Source of the DNA: Deltaproteobacteria bacterium
GTDB taxonomy: Bacteria > Desulfobacterota > Syntrophobacteria > Syntrophobacterales > Syntrophobacteraceae
Direction of reading: 5' to 3'
DNA: 64,000 bases
NCBI GenBank assembly: GCA_012517315.1
Contig: JAAYVE010000040.1
Location: 33,150-97,149 of the forward strand
How positions within the stretch are numbered: the stretch's first letter is position 1; the number at the start of each line of letters is the position of its first letter. Below are positions 1 through 8,300 of this stretch, piece after piece. Made by a program: the position numbers and the translations under genes. A model generated the notes under the pieces. That model saw only the letters and a program-made list of their open reading frames with translations, did no database searches and was not told the origin of the DNA.

Positions 1-377
1 TCCTGGACCGCTACACCGAGTTCATCATCTTTCTGGGAATCTGGTGTTATTTCTATCGCCAGGGGGCTTCAACCCCGTTTTTCTCCCTCGTCATCCTGCT
101 CATTCTTTTCGGCTCCCTCATGGTGAGCTATACCCGCGCCCGGGCTGAGGGCCTTGGAGAGCCTTGCATGGTGGGATTGTTTCAGAGGGGTGAAAGGATC
201 GTCCTCATTGGTTTGGCTGGAATTTTCAATCCGCTGGTGAACAGATGGATCGGCTTGTCCGCTGGTCATTGGGGTCAGGACATCACGCTGACCCTGGTGC
301 TTCTCGTTCTGGCGGTGGGGACCAACTGGACCGCTCTGTGGAGATTCCTACACGTTCTGAATAACTTGAGGAAGTAG
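1..377 (+). CDS. CDP-alcohol phosphatidyltransferase family protein (C-terminal part)
   Basis: The gene enters from the left edge and is open from base 3, so its start is missing. The first visible residues, LDRYTEF, fit the last Asp of the family signature DG-x2-AR-x8-G-x3-D-x3-D. They are followed by SYTRARAEGLG and GLFQRGERI, typical of small bacterial enzymes that join a CDP-activated lipid to a polyol phosphate. At least three hydrophobic membrane segments are visible (about residues 10-20, 25-40 and 95-110 of the fragment). The family makes phospholipid head groups in the inner membrane; which acceptor alcohol is used cannot be told. Family call fairly sure, substrate unknown. Confidence 0.75.
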   Translation, partial: LDRYTEFIIFLGIWCYFYRQGASTPFFSLVILLILFGSLMVSYTRARAEGLGEPCMVGLFQRGERIVLIGLAGIFNPLVNRWIGLSAGHWGQDITLTLVLLVLAVGTNWTALWRFLHVLNNLRK

Positions 378-403
378 TCTTACCGTTTTTCGGTGCCCTG
401 CCC

Positions 404-826
404 TCAGGCCGGATTGAGCACCTTTTTGAGAACGATCCGGTCTTCTTCCCTGTAAATCTCGAAAGAATCGCCAATAGCAAAGCCCAACTGCTCAATGAGA
501 AGGGCCTTGTTGAGCGTGATGCTCCCGCTTTGCCCGATGGTCCGGAAATTGGACGTCTTGATGAGCATACCAGGCTTGGCCGGAGGTTTTTCCCGCCTCC
601 GCACCACAGTTCGCTCCGGGTAAGAGGGCATTATCTTTGGATTGTTTGTTTTCTGAAAATCCAGCTGGGGAATCTCCCCCAGTTCCATGAGGCCCCGGAG
701 ATAGAGGTCCTGGACTTCGCTTTTGAATTTGATTCCAAAAATCTTTTGCACGGACTCCAGAGAGCGCCCGTTTCTGATTTCATTCACCACCAGTTTCGGA
801 TCGATATTCTTGTATTCGATCTGCAT
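404..826 (-). CDS. AbrB/MazE-like swapped-hairpin DNA-binding protein
   Basis: A 140-residue protein. The C-terminal 50 residues look like a SpoVT/AbrB swapped-hairpin fold: FRTIGQSGSITLNKAL, then LGFAIGDSFEIYREEDRIVLKKV, the pattern of antitoxin and transition-state regulators that dimerise on DNA. The N-terminal 45 residues (VVNEIRNGRSLESVQKIFGI) resemble a small helix-turn-helix. I chose the ATG at 826 because GAAGGG sits 8 bases upstream; an in-frame ATG at 850 has no visible ribosome site. No toxin gene is adjacent, so a free-standing regulator is more likely than an antitoxin. The target is unknown. Confidence 0.6.
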   Translation of the reverse strand: MQIEYKNIDPKLVVNEIRNGRSLESVQKIFGIKFKSEVQDLYLRGLMELGEIPQLDFQKTNNPKIMPSYPERTVVRRREKPPAKPGMLIKTSNFRTIGQSGSITLNKALLIEQLGFAIGDSFEIYREEDRIVLKKVLNPA

Positions 827-1099
827 GGATATAACCCTTCGATTCATCAAACGTTGAGGACAAAACGTTCACTCGCCTTGCACATTCTCATCATCTCGAC
901 TCCCACGCCCCTCCCTTCACGTCTCCATCCGGGAAGCTCCGCAACGCATTCCCACTTGCGTGGGTTTGCGGTGCAATCACGCCTCGGGCGCGAACAGGAA
1001 CTGCGACCTCGAATCCTGGATCTCAAGAGATGAGCCGATTAACGGGCGAATGAGCCATCATTCAGAAATGCGGCGTCCCTCTGACCAGAAGTGCTGTTG

Positions 1100-1279
1100 A
1101 ATGACTACGGATTCCTTGTAGGGAGAATCGACGAGAGGGTGAAACCAAACTCTTCCCCGCCCCTGCATCCACGGACGAGGTGACATGCAGTTCGGCATTC
1201 ACAACCGCTGATTTCGAGTAAACCCGTGTGGAAGAGTTGGAATCTGAAAGGAAACACTCCCGTGCGTAGGCTCTGGCAC
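1100..1279 (-). ncRNA. candidate 6S-like structured RNA
   Basis: This piece of a 540-base gap has no credible ORF but lies directly downstream of a strong sigma-70-type promoter. Read leftward it forms nested long-range stems: 1265-1269 with 1105-1109, 1257-1261 with 1121-1125, and a strong stem of 1230-1240 with 1145-1156 (11 pairs, one bulge), plus an inner hairpin with TGCAT/ATGCA arms. Two unpaired strands of about 16 and 19 bases lie opposite each other in the middle. A rod of about 175 nt with a central bubble is the architecture of 6S RNA, which binds housekeeping RNA polymerase. The call is structural only; no covariance search was possible. Confidence 0.42.
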
Positions 1280-1284
1280 CCACT

Positions 1285-1313
1285 ATAGTAATATTAGCGT
1301 TTCCCTTTGTCAA
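1285..1313 (-). promoter_or_regulatory. sigma-70-type promoter for the candidate 6S-like RNA
   Basis: On the minus strand a perfect TTGACA (1308-1313) is followed after 17 bases by TACTAT (1285-1290), so transcription should start near 1278. No plausible protein starts within 400 bases downstream, which points to an RNA gene, although a very long leader for the abrB-like gene is also possible. Confidence 0.6.
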
Positions 1314-1370
1314 GAGATCAAGTGCTCTACCTGTCAGGTGCGTCTTGAAGTTCCGCAAGGAAAACTCTCC

Positions 1371-2444
1371 TCACGAATGCAGATGGCCCTGCATGATCGC
1401 ACCTACCTCCCGGGTGAGGTGGAGGACTCTTTCCGCCAGTGCCTCCGGAAGGCTTCCGCAACCGCAGCTGGGGGTGAATAGGGACTGACGGAGGAGGCGG
1501 TCTACAGTCATAGACGGTGTTGTAATGGTCTTGACATTCTCCAGCCACTGATCCACCAGATGACCGGCCGTCTCCTCCCGGATGCAGTCGTGGTCTCCCG
1601 TGGGGACCAATCCCCAGGCGATGTTGCCCCCTTTACCCACAAACTGTGCCAGTGCCTCCCCGTAGAGAGAGAACCTGTCGAAATAACTGTATGCGTCGAA
1701 ATTGATGATATCCACCCCCGATTGAAAAGCAATCATCCATTCCGTGTTGGCACAAACGTGAATGCCCGCAAGGCCTCCTTCCATGTGAACGGCGTCGATC
1801 ACCTCCCTGAGAACCCCGTCTACGAGTTCTCTGGACACGCTGATGAAAGCGGATGAGCCGAATCCTGCGAGGGCGGGTTCATCGAGAAACAGGATGACCG
1901 GGCAATCCAACCGCTTGAGTTGCCTGACCTGCCACCTTGCTTTCATGGCCAGGTGTTTTGCTACCACATCCTGCATCTTCTCATCGTAAAGGGCGAGCCG
2001 ATCGCCTTCGTCCTTGAGGCCAGCGAGAAGCGTGAAGGGTCCCACCACCTGGCCCTTCACAGCGAAGCATTCTTGGGCACGGGTGGAGAGAACTTCGAGG
2101 AACCGGTAGAAGGTCCGCCCAGAATCCGGACCCATGGCGAACCGGGAACTTTCCAATTCCCTGGTTCCCGCCTCCACCTCCAGGTACTCTTCGTAGAACC
2201 GAAGCACTTCGTCATCGAATTGGGGCTCGTGGAGGCCCACTAGAATGCGGTCCGACCTGCAATCCACTCCCGGCAACCCCTCCAGGTACTGGACCATCAT
2301 CTGCTCGGCCCTGAATGCGGCCAATTGAGGCCACGCGGGGATGGTCGGCACTGCCTGGAGAATCAACTCGATGGCTTTTTCCGGGTCCTTGTGGGGCATG
2401 CTGCCCACAAGTGTTGGATGAGACATTCCTGACCAAACATGCAT
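1371..2444 (-). CDS. core-MetE-like methyltransferase (cobalamin-independent methionine synthase / UROD superfamily)
   Basis: A 357-residue protein related to the C-terminal catalytic half of MetE, without MetE's N-terminal half. It opens with a LVGSMPHKDPEKAI segment typical of the family. It has the zinc-ligand pattern of the catalytic barrel: HVCANTEW near residue 220 and a C-terminal SCGCGS. Short core-MetE proteins of anaerobes methylate homocysteine, probably from a corrinoid protein rather than folate; which donor is used here is not shown. The ATG at 2444 was chosen because AGGG lies 5 bases upstream; the frame stays open to 2528. A promoter with an inverted repeat and a leader of about 135 bases lie upstream. 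Possible methionine synthase, not proven. Confidence 0.65.
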   Translation of the reverse strand: MHVWSGMSHPTLVGSMPHKDPEKAIELILQAVPTIPAWPQLAAFRAEQMMVQYLEGLPGVDCRSDRILVGLHEPQFDDEVLRFYEEYLEVEAGTRELESSRFAMGPDSGRTFYRFLEVLSTRAQECFAVKGQVVGPFTLLAGLKDEGDRLALYDEKMQDVVAKHLAMKARWQVRQLKRLDCPVILFLDEPALAGFGSSAFISVSRELVDGVLREVIDAVHMEGGLAGIHVCANTEWMIAFQSGVDIINFDAYSYFDRFSLYGEALAQFVGKGGNIAWGLVPTGDHDCIREETAGHLVDQWLENVKTITTPSMTVDRLLRQSLFTPSCGCGSLPEALAERVLHLTREVGAIMQGHLHS

Positions 2445-2589
2445 GAGATCCCTACTCCTCTTGGGTGACAGACCCGAATCGCAACGGCATCGGAGCCTAT
2501 GGCGCCAGCCTCCTGGGGCACCTCGCATCTATCCCTCGTGTTTCCTCAGCAGGCGAAAACGGCCGTCTCCTTCCACGGCAACCGGGCGA

Positions 2590-2628
2590 ATTATAGCCCG
2601 AGATGCAGTGGTCCCACAACCTGCATCT
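2590..2628 (-). promoter_or_regulatory. promoter and 8-bp inverted-repeat operator candidate of the core-MetE gene
   Basis: On the minus strand TTGTGG (2614-2619) and a perfect TATAAT (2590-2595) are 18 bases apart. A perfect inverted repeat, AGATGCAG (2601-2608) and CTGCATCT (2621-2628) with a 12-base gap, brackets the -35 box. A repressor bound there would block polymerase. The predicted leader down to 2445 contains a GGAG/CUCC hairpin but no riboswitch that I recognise. Confidence 0.5.
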
Positions 2629-3225
2629 CTTAATCGGCACATGGGACCGCCTTGAGAGGTTCTTGGGGGGTGAAAGGGCTACCCTCCCCGGACAAGCCGA
2701 TGAGTGCAGGAGTCAATGAAACGCGATGACCGTTGAACGAACTGGAAGGTTGATAATGAAAAGCATTGACATAAGGGCTGAGGAGGCAAATGGATCCACT
2801 GACAGTCTTTGGGAAAACCATAAGATGCGCAATGACTTTGGGGACTCCCCCATTTTTTCGGCGAGGGAGTCGTCTCTCGACGCCATTGATCGTGCCGAAA
2901 TCTTGAAACCCCGGAGGAGATGGTTTTCTTGACAGCAGGCATCTTCACTTGCTTCAATTCAATACCTTGGGTTGCAGGAACCGGTCTGGACAGCCCGGTT
3001 GCCGCCTGCTGCTTTCAAGGTTGGATCAGCTCCTGTCTCCGCCCTTCATTGCATTTGCAGTTGCCCTCATCTATCCGTCAGCTTCAGGCCAGGCTGAAGG
3101 CTCTGGAAAAGCAGGAGTCCGCTTCAGTTGCGTAGCCCGTAAGCCGTGTTTGGCTGGAGTATGCCAAGGGAGCAAGGGGGGCGCAGAAGCAGCAGACAAA
3201 CCCTGCACCTAGCGATGGGTGCGCT
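2629..3225. other. intergenic stretch without recognised gene
   Basis: About 600 bases with only short, unconvincing reading frames on either strand. No tRNA, strong promoter pair or terminator was recognised. It leads into a decayed gene region and may itself be eroded coding DNA. Confidence 0.4.
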
Positions 3226-3992
3226 TTGGGCAATGTGGGGAAGAGGATTGTCCTCGGGGCCTACCAGAGTTGGAATCCCAGCAGCCTCGAGTCTTTGAAC
3301 CGTCACGCCCGTCACATCACCCACCTGTCTGCCGAATGGCTGAGTCTGGTGGATGCAAGAGGGACTCTCGCCGTGAGGCCGGATGCAAAGTTGATCGCCT
3401 TCTGCCGTAGCAGAGGAATCCTTCTCATGCCAATTTTGGACAACCTGGTTGAGGACAACCGGCAGCCGGAGGCGGTGGAAGGCTTGGTGTACGATCCCAT
3501 CGCCTCGCAGCAGCATTTCATCTCTCAGTTGGTCGGCCATTTGAAGTCGGCCATGGCCTGCGGTGTCATCGTCGCCACTGTTCTCACCATCCTGCGCTCC
3601 CTCGCCATCGTCTTCCTGGCCATCAAGGACGGGCGTGCATGTATGCAGGAGGAGTGCAACCCTTCCTTTCGTCCTCCTGTGAGTATCCTGATCGCTGCCT
3701 AAAACGAGGAGAAGGTGCTGGGAAATAGCCTGCGAAGCCTTTTGAAAACAAGCTATGCGGGCGGATTCGAGGACATCGTCATCGATGACGGCTCTATTGA
3801 CGCAACTGCGGAGATCGTCTCAAGATTCGCTGAAACGGAGTCGCGCATCCTCCTGATCCGTCAGCGCAACCGCAGCAGGGCTGGAGCAATGCGGCGAGGT
3901 CTGGATTCAGCCTCCTGATGGTGGCTGTGGCCCCGGTCGTCGATGCCTTTCTCCTGTATTCCGTCTCTTTCGGCCTGGGCGAGACAGTCTAA
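3226..3992 (+). pseudogene. remnant of a GH18 - glycosyltransferase 2 fusion protein
   Basis: The first part reads like the N-terminal GH18-type hydrolase module of multidomain polysaccharide proteins (VLGAYQSWNPSSLESLN, LLMPILDNLVE). It then jumps to a membrane segment (VIVATVLTILRSLAIVFLAI) and the start of a family 2 glycosyltransferase: PPVSILIAA, then a TAA at 3700-3702 where the family has a Tyr or His, then NEEKVLGNSL and IVIDDGSIDATAEIV. A TGA at 3916 and a frame change lead into the membrane tail LMVAVAPVVDAFLLYSV. The polysaccharide-deacetylase module usual between GH18 and GT2, and most of the GT2 catalytic domain, are missing. One stop, at least one frameshift and large deletions make it non-functional. 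Confidence 0.7.
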
Positions 3993-4186
3993 AGGCTCAA
4001 TGGATTCGGGAGGCCTTTAAAGCCATGAGACTGGCGTATCCCAGGGTGAAAGCGGCCGTTAACTGCCACGAATGCTTGCGCAACGCGAAGGGAACCTGCA
4101 GCAATCTCCACATCCATTCATCGCCGGAGGCGCTGGAGGCCTATCGGGCCTGCGTCAAGCATCCATACTGGAGGGACCGTCTCTGA
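3992..4186 (+). pseudogene. C-terminal remnant of a GH26-like (mannanase-type) hydrolase
   Basis: An open frame without a proper start reads KAQWIREAFKAM, YPRVKAAVNCHE and SNLHIHSSPEALEAYRA. It resembles the C-terminal end of beta-mannanase-like proteins, where the aligned region is roughly WHERWRNADGSYSDLRIDSS. Several expected aromatic or Arg residues appear as Cys (NCHECLRN, GTCSN), consistent with point decay. It follows the GH18/GT2 remnant directly, so both probably come from one lost surface-polysaccharide locus. Assignment is by pattern memory and only moderately sure. Confidence 0.45.
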
Positions 4187-4971
4187 CAGGTGGCGTACAC
4201 CTTCACAGGCGCCGTTGCAAGAGGCTATGTACTGTCAAAACGGTCTCCTGCCCGCCGACTTCCTTTTCAGAAGTCTCTGGCAGACCTCTTTCGGGACATA
4301 GGGGGGCTCCGAATCTCCAGTTCCCGGCGGAGGTAGATTTCCCTTGACGCATGCCTGCTGCTTTGGTAGCCTGCAAACCTCAATCCTCAAATATTAAAAC
4401 GACTTAGCAGGGACAATCCCGTAGGCTTTATCCGGATGGGGTCGATCTCCAACGGGGATTCAGCTGGGGCGAACCGTTCCACTTCAGGTGAACGGCTGCA
4501 GGGGATGCCCTTGGTTACCGTCTGCACTCCTCGCCTCCATGCCGCTCTGACAGGGGTTCCGAGTGATGCCTCCCCCCTCTGCATCCTTTGAACCGACGGA
4601 GAGAATTCCTTGACAGGACGGTAGATGAGGTTCTGCCCATCGGTTTTCCGGCTAAAAGGGGGCGGTCCAGGAGCGTTCCGGGTCGAGAGAGCCCTTTAGG
4701 GGGCTTACGCAGGTTTCCGGCACCGGGTTGGCCCCGGGCCATAACCCTAGAGCGGTTTGAAGGGAAAACAGCGAGGTGCATCCGCGCTTGATTTTCAGGC
4801 CTTCGGATACTTCCCTCCACACCTGGCGCTTTCCAAAAAATGCTCTCCGCCGTGACATGGGAAGTCTCTTGAAGCGTTTCCACCAAAGGGCTGCAGGAAG
4901 ACGTCTTTTGAAGACGGCGGAAGAGGAGGAGAAGCTGTTCATAACGTTTCATGGCAGGCGAGGAGGGGCTC
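4187..4971. other. long intergenic stretch, probably eroded DNA
   Basis: About 785 bases with no convincing gene. A short frame from 4191 to 4337 (VAYTFTGAVARGYVLSK and onward) is open but unrecognised and lacks a start and ribosome site. No terminator or RNA gene was identified. Confidence 0.4.
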
Positions 4972-6240
4972 ATGAGAGGAAAGTGCTGGTTGCGTGGGAT
5001 GGTTTTTTTGGCATTATGCATGGTTTTTGGGGTGGAGGGCGCTTGGGGGGCCGGCTTTGCGCTCTACGAGGGGAGTGCAAGGGGAATCGCACTGGGGGGA
5101 GCGGTCGTTGGGCGTGCCGATGATCCTTCGGCTCTTTTTTACAATCCTGCGGGGATCACGCAGCTTCCCGGACTTCAGCTCATGACGGGCGTCGCACCCA
5201 TCATGCCGAGCACGGATGTGACGACGACCGTGGCGGGAGTGAGCCGAACCACGACCACGGAGGATAATGTTTGGCTTCCCCCGCATTTTTATGCCACTTA
5301 TCAGGTCACCGACCGGGTATGGCTAGGTCTCGGTTTTTTTTCTCCCTTCGGACTGGGTACGGAATTCGACGAGAACTGGCCCGGGCGCTACAACAGCTAC
5401 CGAGCGGTGATTCAGTCCCTCACCCTCAATCCCAACATCGCCATCAAACTCAATGACCAGTTTTCGTTAGCCGCGGGGCTTGAAGCCATGTGGTTCGATC
5501 TGGACCTGAGGCAAAAAATCCCGGTGACCCGATTCGGCGATGTGGACCAGACTCTGAAAGGTGACAGCTTCGGATACGGATTCAATGTGGGGTTACGCTA
5601 CCAGCCCTGTCGCTACTTCGCGTTCGGGGCTTCCTACCGCAGTCAGGTGACACAGCATGTGGAGGGAAGAGCGGACTTCTCGAAACCGACCGCCCTGGCA
5701 CAGCTGTTTCCCGCAAGCTTCAGGGACACCGATGCTTCGGGGACCATCACGCTTCCTGACATGCTTTTCCTGGGCGCTGTGTTTTACCCCACCCCCCGCA
5801 TCAGTCTTGAGATCGGCAGCGTGCTCAGCCGGTGGAGCACTTATGACGCCCTGACCATCCGCTACGACAATCCCGTCAACCTGGTGACAAGGAACATCAA
5901 TTCCGTGATCAGGGAAAAGAACTGGCACGACACATGGCGATTCCAGACGGGCTTGGAGTTCAAAGCGACCAATTGGCTGGATCTGCGTTTGGGCTATGTC
6001 TTCGACGAGGAACCCGCACCGACGGAATTCGCGGACTACCTGGTGCCGGCCAACGACAGGCATCTCCTGAACTTCGGGACGGGAATCCATTTCGGCAACT
6101 GGGTGGTGGACCTTGCATACACTTACCTCATTATCGAGGATCGGGACAACGTCCTTGCCAGGGCGGACGGTGTGCTCAATTCCAGTTTCAGCAATGGGGA
6201 TGCGCACATTTTTGGACTCAGCCTGGGATACAAGTTTTGA
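4972..6240 (+). CDS. FadL/OmpP1/TodX-family outer membrane channel
   Basis: A 422-residue precursor with a signal peptide (MRGKCWLRGM, a hydrophobic stretch, cleavage near GAWG-AGF). The mature protein begins GFALYEGSARGIALGG and continues RADDPSALFYNPAGIT, the hallmark N-terminus of FadL-type barrels, whose N-terminal hatch and lateral gap let long-chain fatty acids or aromatic hydrocarbons cross the outer membrane. Alternating strands run to the C-terminus, which ends in the aromatic YKF expected of barrels inserted by the Bam machinery. The start at 4972 has GAGGAGG 5 bases upstream; the ATG at 4951 has none. The substrate is unknown. Confidence 0.85.
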   Translation: MRGKCWLRGMVFLALCMVFGVEGAWGAGFALYEGSARGIALGGAVVGRADDPSALFYNPAGITQLPGLQLMTGVAPIMPSTDVTTTVAGVSRTTTTEDNVWLPPHFYATYQVTDRVWLGLGFFSPFGLGTEFDENWPGRYNSYRAVIQSLTLNPNIAIKLNDQFSLAAGLEAMWFDLDLRQKIPVTRFGDVDQTLKGDSFGYGFNVGLRYQPCRYFAFGASYRSQVTQHVEGRADFSKPTALAQLFPASFRDTDASGTITLPDMLFLGAVFYPTPRISLEIGSVLSRWSTYDALTIRYDNPVNLVTRNINSVIREKNWHDTWRFQTGLEFKATNWLDLRLGYVFDEEPAPTEFADYLVPANDRHLLNFGTGIHFGNWVVDLAYTYLIIEDRDNVLARADGVLNSSFSNGDAHIFGLSLGYKF

Positions 6241-6316
6241 TGTGATTTCGTGTGGTATCCTGTCCTAAGGGACCTGGAGCGCATACTCCGGGCTCCGAGC
6301 ATTTGAAGGAGTCGAA

Positions 6317-7606
6317 ATGCCCGAAGACCTCAAGAAAATGTACCGTACTGTCATGGAAGACCACTTTCCCGATTCCTTGAGCATCCGTTTTGGAGGCCAG
6401 GAGCTTGCCTATCGAAAGCGGTCCTGGAAATTCCCCGATGAGAAGACGGGAGAAATCATCGAAAAGGGGCTGCGCTACGGTGAAAACCCCGGTCAGGAAG
6501 CGGCCCTCTACGAACTGGTGGGGGGAAATCTGACCCTCGGCAATTGCCGCTTCATTGATCCCCACAATGGATTGGTCAGCGCCATACGGGAAGAGGACAT
6601 GCTCCAGGAGGGGAAGCACCCCGGTAAAATCAACCTCACGGATCTCGACAACGGATTGAATATTCTGAAATTTCTCATGGACAAGCCCGCCGCCGTCATC
6701 CTCAAGCACAACAACCCCTGCGGTGCGGCCATGGGAAAGGGACCGGCGGAGGCCTACCGGCGGGCCAACCGGGCGGACCGGATCGCCGCCTTCGGGGGTT
6801 GCCTCGTTGTCAATCGTGCGGTGGACAAGGAAACGGCGGCTCTCATTTCCGAGAACTATCTGGAGGTGGTGGCCGCTCCCGACTACGAGGAAGGGTCGCT
6901 TGATCTTCTCAAGAAACGATCCAACCTGCGCATCATCCAAGTAGCCCGGATCGACCGCCTGGCCGAGTATGTGGACATGCGATTCGTTGATTTCAAGTCC
7001 TTGATCGATGGTGGACTCATTGTTCAGCAGTCGCCCTTGAACCGCATCAAGGGTCCCGGAGACCTGAAACTGGCTGAGACCACATACCAGGGAAAGACCT
7101 ACAGGATTTCGAGGGAGCCCACCCCCCAGGAAATGGAGGATCTGCTCTTCGGCTGGTTCATTGAACAGGGGGTGACCTCCAACTCTGTGTTGTATGTAAA
7201 GGACGGGTGCACAGTGGGTATCGGGACTGGAGAGCAGGATCGGGTGGGAGTGGCGGAGATCGCCGTGTACAAGGCATACCAGAAGTATGCGGATGCGCTT
7301 TGTTTTGACCGGCACCGTCTCTCGTACAAGGAGCTGGAACTGGCTGTGGAGAAAGGGGAAAAACCTCTGGACCTCAAGGAGGCGATCGACGCCGCTACCC
7401 GGGAGGCCAAAGGCGGTCTGATGGGTGCAGCCATGGTGTCCGATGCGTTTTTTCCCTTCCGTGACGGCGTGGATGTGGGCATCCGTCAGGGGATCCGCGC
7501 TGTGGTGCAGCCCGGCGGTTCCATGAGGGACTGGGAAGTCATCGAGGCCTGTAACGAAGCCGGCGTGACCATGGTCCTGACAGGGCAGCGCGCTTTCAAG
7601 CACTGA
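6317..7606 (+). CDS. stand-alone AICAR transformylase (PurH C-terminal-type)
   Basis: A 429-residue protein similar to the formyltransferase half of PurH, which converts AICAR and 10-formyl-THF to FAICAR late in IMP synthesis. The signature KHNNPCGAA (near residue 134) holds the catalytic Lys-His pair; LRYGENPGQEAALY and RVGVAEIAVYKAY also fit. The IMP cyclohydrolase half of PurH is absent, and the length equals that half alone plus about 60 residues. AAGGAG lies just upstream of the ATG. No other purine gene is near, so the cyclohydrolase must be elsewhere. Catalytic assignment likely; specificity cannot be proved from sequence. Confidence 0.75.
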   Translation: MPEDLKKMYRTVMEDHFPDSLSIRFGGQELAYRKRSWKFPDEKTGEIIEKGLRYGENPGQEAALYELVGGNLTLGNCRFIDPHNGLVSAIREEDMLQEGKHPGKINLTDLDNGLNILKFLMDKPAAVILKHNNPCGAAMGKGPAEAYRRANRADRIAAFGGCLVVNRAVDKETAALISENYLEVVAAPDYEEGSLDLLKKRSNLRIIQVARIDRLAEYVDMRFVDFKSLIDGGLIVQQSPLNRIKGPGDLKLAETTYQGKTYRISREPTPQEMEDLLFGWFIEQGVTSNSVLYVKDGCTVGIGTGEQDRVGVAEIAVYKAYQKYADALCFDRHRLSYKELELAVEKGEKPLDLKEAIDAATREAKGGLMGAAMVSDAFFPFRDGVDVGIRQGIRAVVQPGGSMRDWEVIEACNEAGVTMVLTGQRAFKH

Positions 7607-7685
7607 TCCCTTGGCACCCGAGAGGATCTCCTTTCCTTGCCGGAGGGACGTAATCAAACGGCGCCGTCTGGGGGACGGTAAGGCT

Positions 7686-8300
7686 TCATGGGAGATAATT
7701 CCACGGTGCCACGAGGTCCTGGGGGATTTCGAGATGGTCCAGTATTCTCGCCACTACGAATTGAACGATTTCTTCCACGGATCCGGGCCGGTTGTAGAAG
7801 CCGGGCATGGCGGGCAGGATGACGGCCCCGGCTCGGGAGAGCCTCAGCATGTTCTCGAGATGGATCTGGTTCAAAGGGGTCTCACGGGGGACGAGAATCA
7901 GGCGCCGCCTTTCCTTCAGACAAACATCCGCCGCCCGGTGGATGAGGTTGAGGGAGATTCCGCCGGCCAACGCGGCGAGGGTACCCATGGTGCATGGGAC
8001 AACGACCATGCCCAGGGCGGGAAAAGATCCACTGGCAAAAGGCGCTGTGAAATCGTCCTCCCTGTAGAGAATCACCGCGGATGGCAGGTCCTCTTCGAGA
8101 GAGACCCCCACTTCCATTTCATAGACCATTCGGCCGGAACGGGAGGCGACGACGTGGACTTGCAGCTCCTCCCGGGGGAGAACCCTCAGGAGTTCCCGGG
8201 CGTATGGGGCACCGCTTGCCCCCGTGACGGCAACGATGAGGTGTCTCTTCAAGGTTTCATTCCGCTGGCTTCGGTCGCACGTGGAGAGAGATTCAGTCAT
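7686..8300 (-). CDS. ubiX: UbiX-like flavin prenyltransferase
   Basis: A 204-residue protein starting inside the stop region of the aldolase gene (8-base overlap), so the two are translationally linked. The N-terminus HLIVAVTGASGAPYARELL is the FMN-binding start of UbiX/Pad1, and VVVPCTMGTLAALAGG with LVPRETPLN are standard motifs. UbiX attaches a dimethylallyl unit to FMN to make the cofactor of UbiD-type decarboxylases. As the last gene of a futalosine cluster it probably serves the decarboxylase of the late menaquinone steps (the MqnM role). A longer frame up to 8489 overlaps the neighbour and is unlikely. Confidence 0.82.
   Translation of the reverse strand: MTESLSTCDRSQRNETLKRHLIVAVTGASGAPYARELLRVLPREELQVHVVASRSGRMVYEMEVGVSLEEDLPSAVILYREDDFTAPFASGSFPALGMVVVPCTMGTLAALAGGISLNLIHRAADVCLKERRRLILVPRETPLNQIHLENMLRLSRAGAVILPAMPGFYNRPGSVEEIVQFVVARILDHLEIPQDLVAPWNYLP

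Noticed and set aside
404..826. AbrB-like protein as the antitoxin of a toxin-antitoxin pair
   Set aside because: No toxin-sized ORF with PIN or MazF-like features lies next to it.
1062..1358. 98-residue leftward ORF
   Set aside because: No ribosome site or family pattern; it lies over the promoter and structured RNA candidate.
2445..2585. Possible SAM, SAH or B12 riboswitch before the core-MetE gene
   Set aside because: No match to the B12 box or to SAM/SAH core motifs by eye; only simple hairpins are visible.
4191..4337. Short open frame after the GH26-like remnant
   Set aside because: No start, ribosome site or recognised family; may be eroded coding DNA.
6218..7657. 479-residue ORF antisense to the AICAR transformylase gene
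   Set aside because: His/Gly/Val-rich shadow typical of GC-rich antisense frames; the sense gene has all family motifs.
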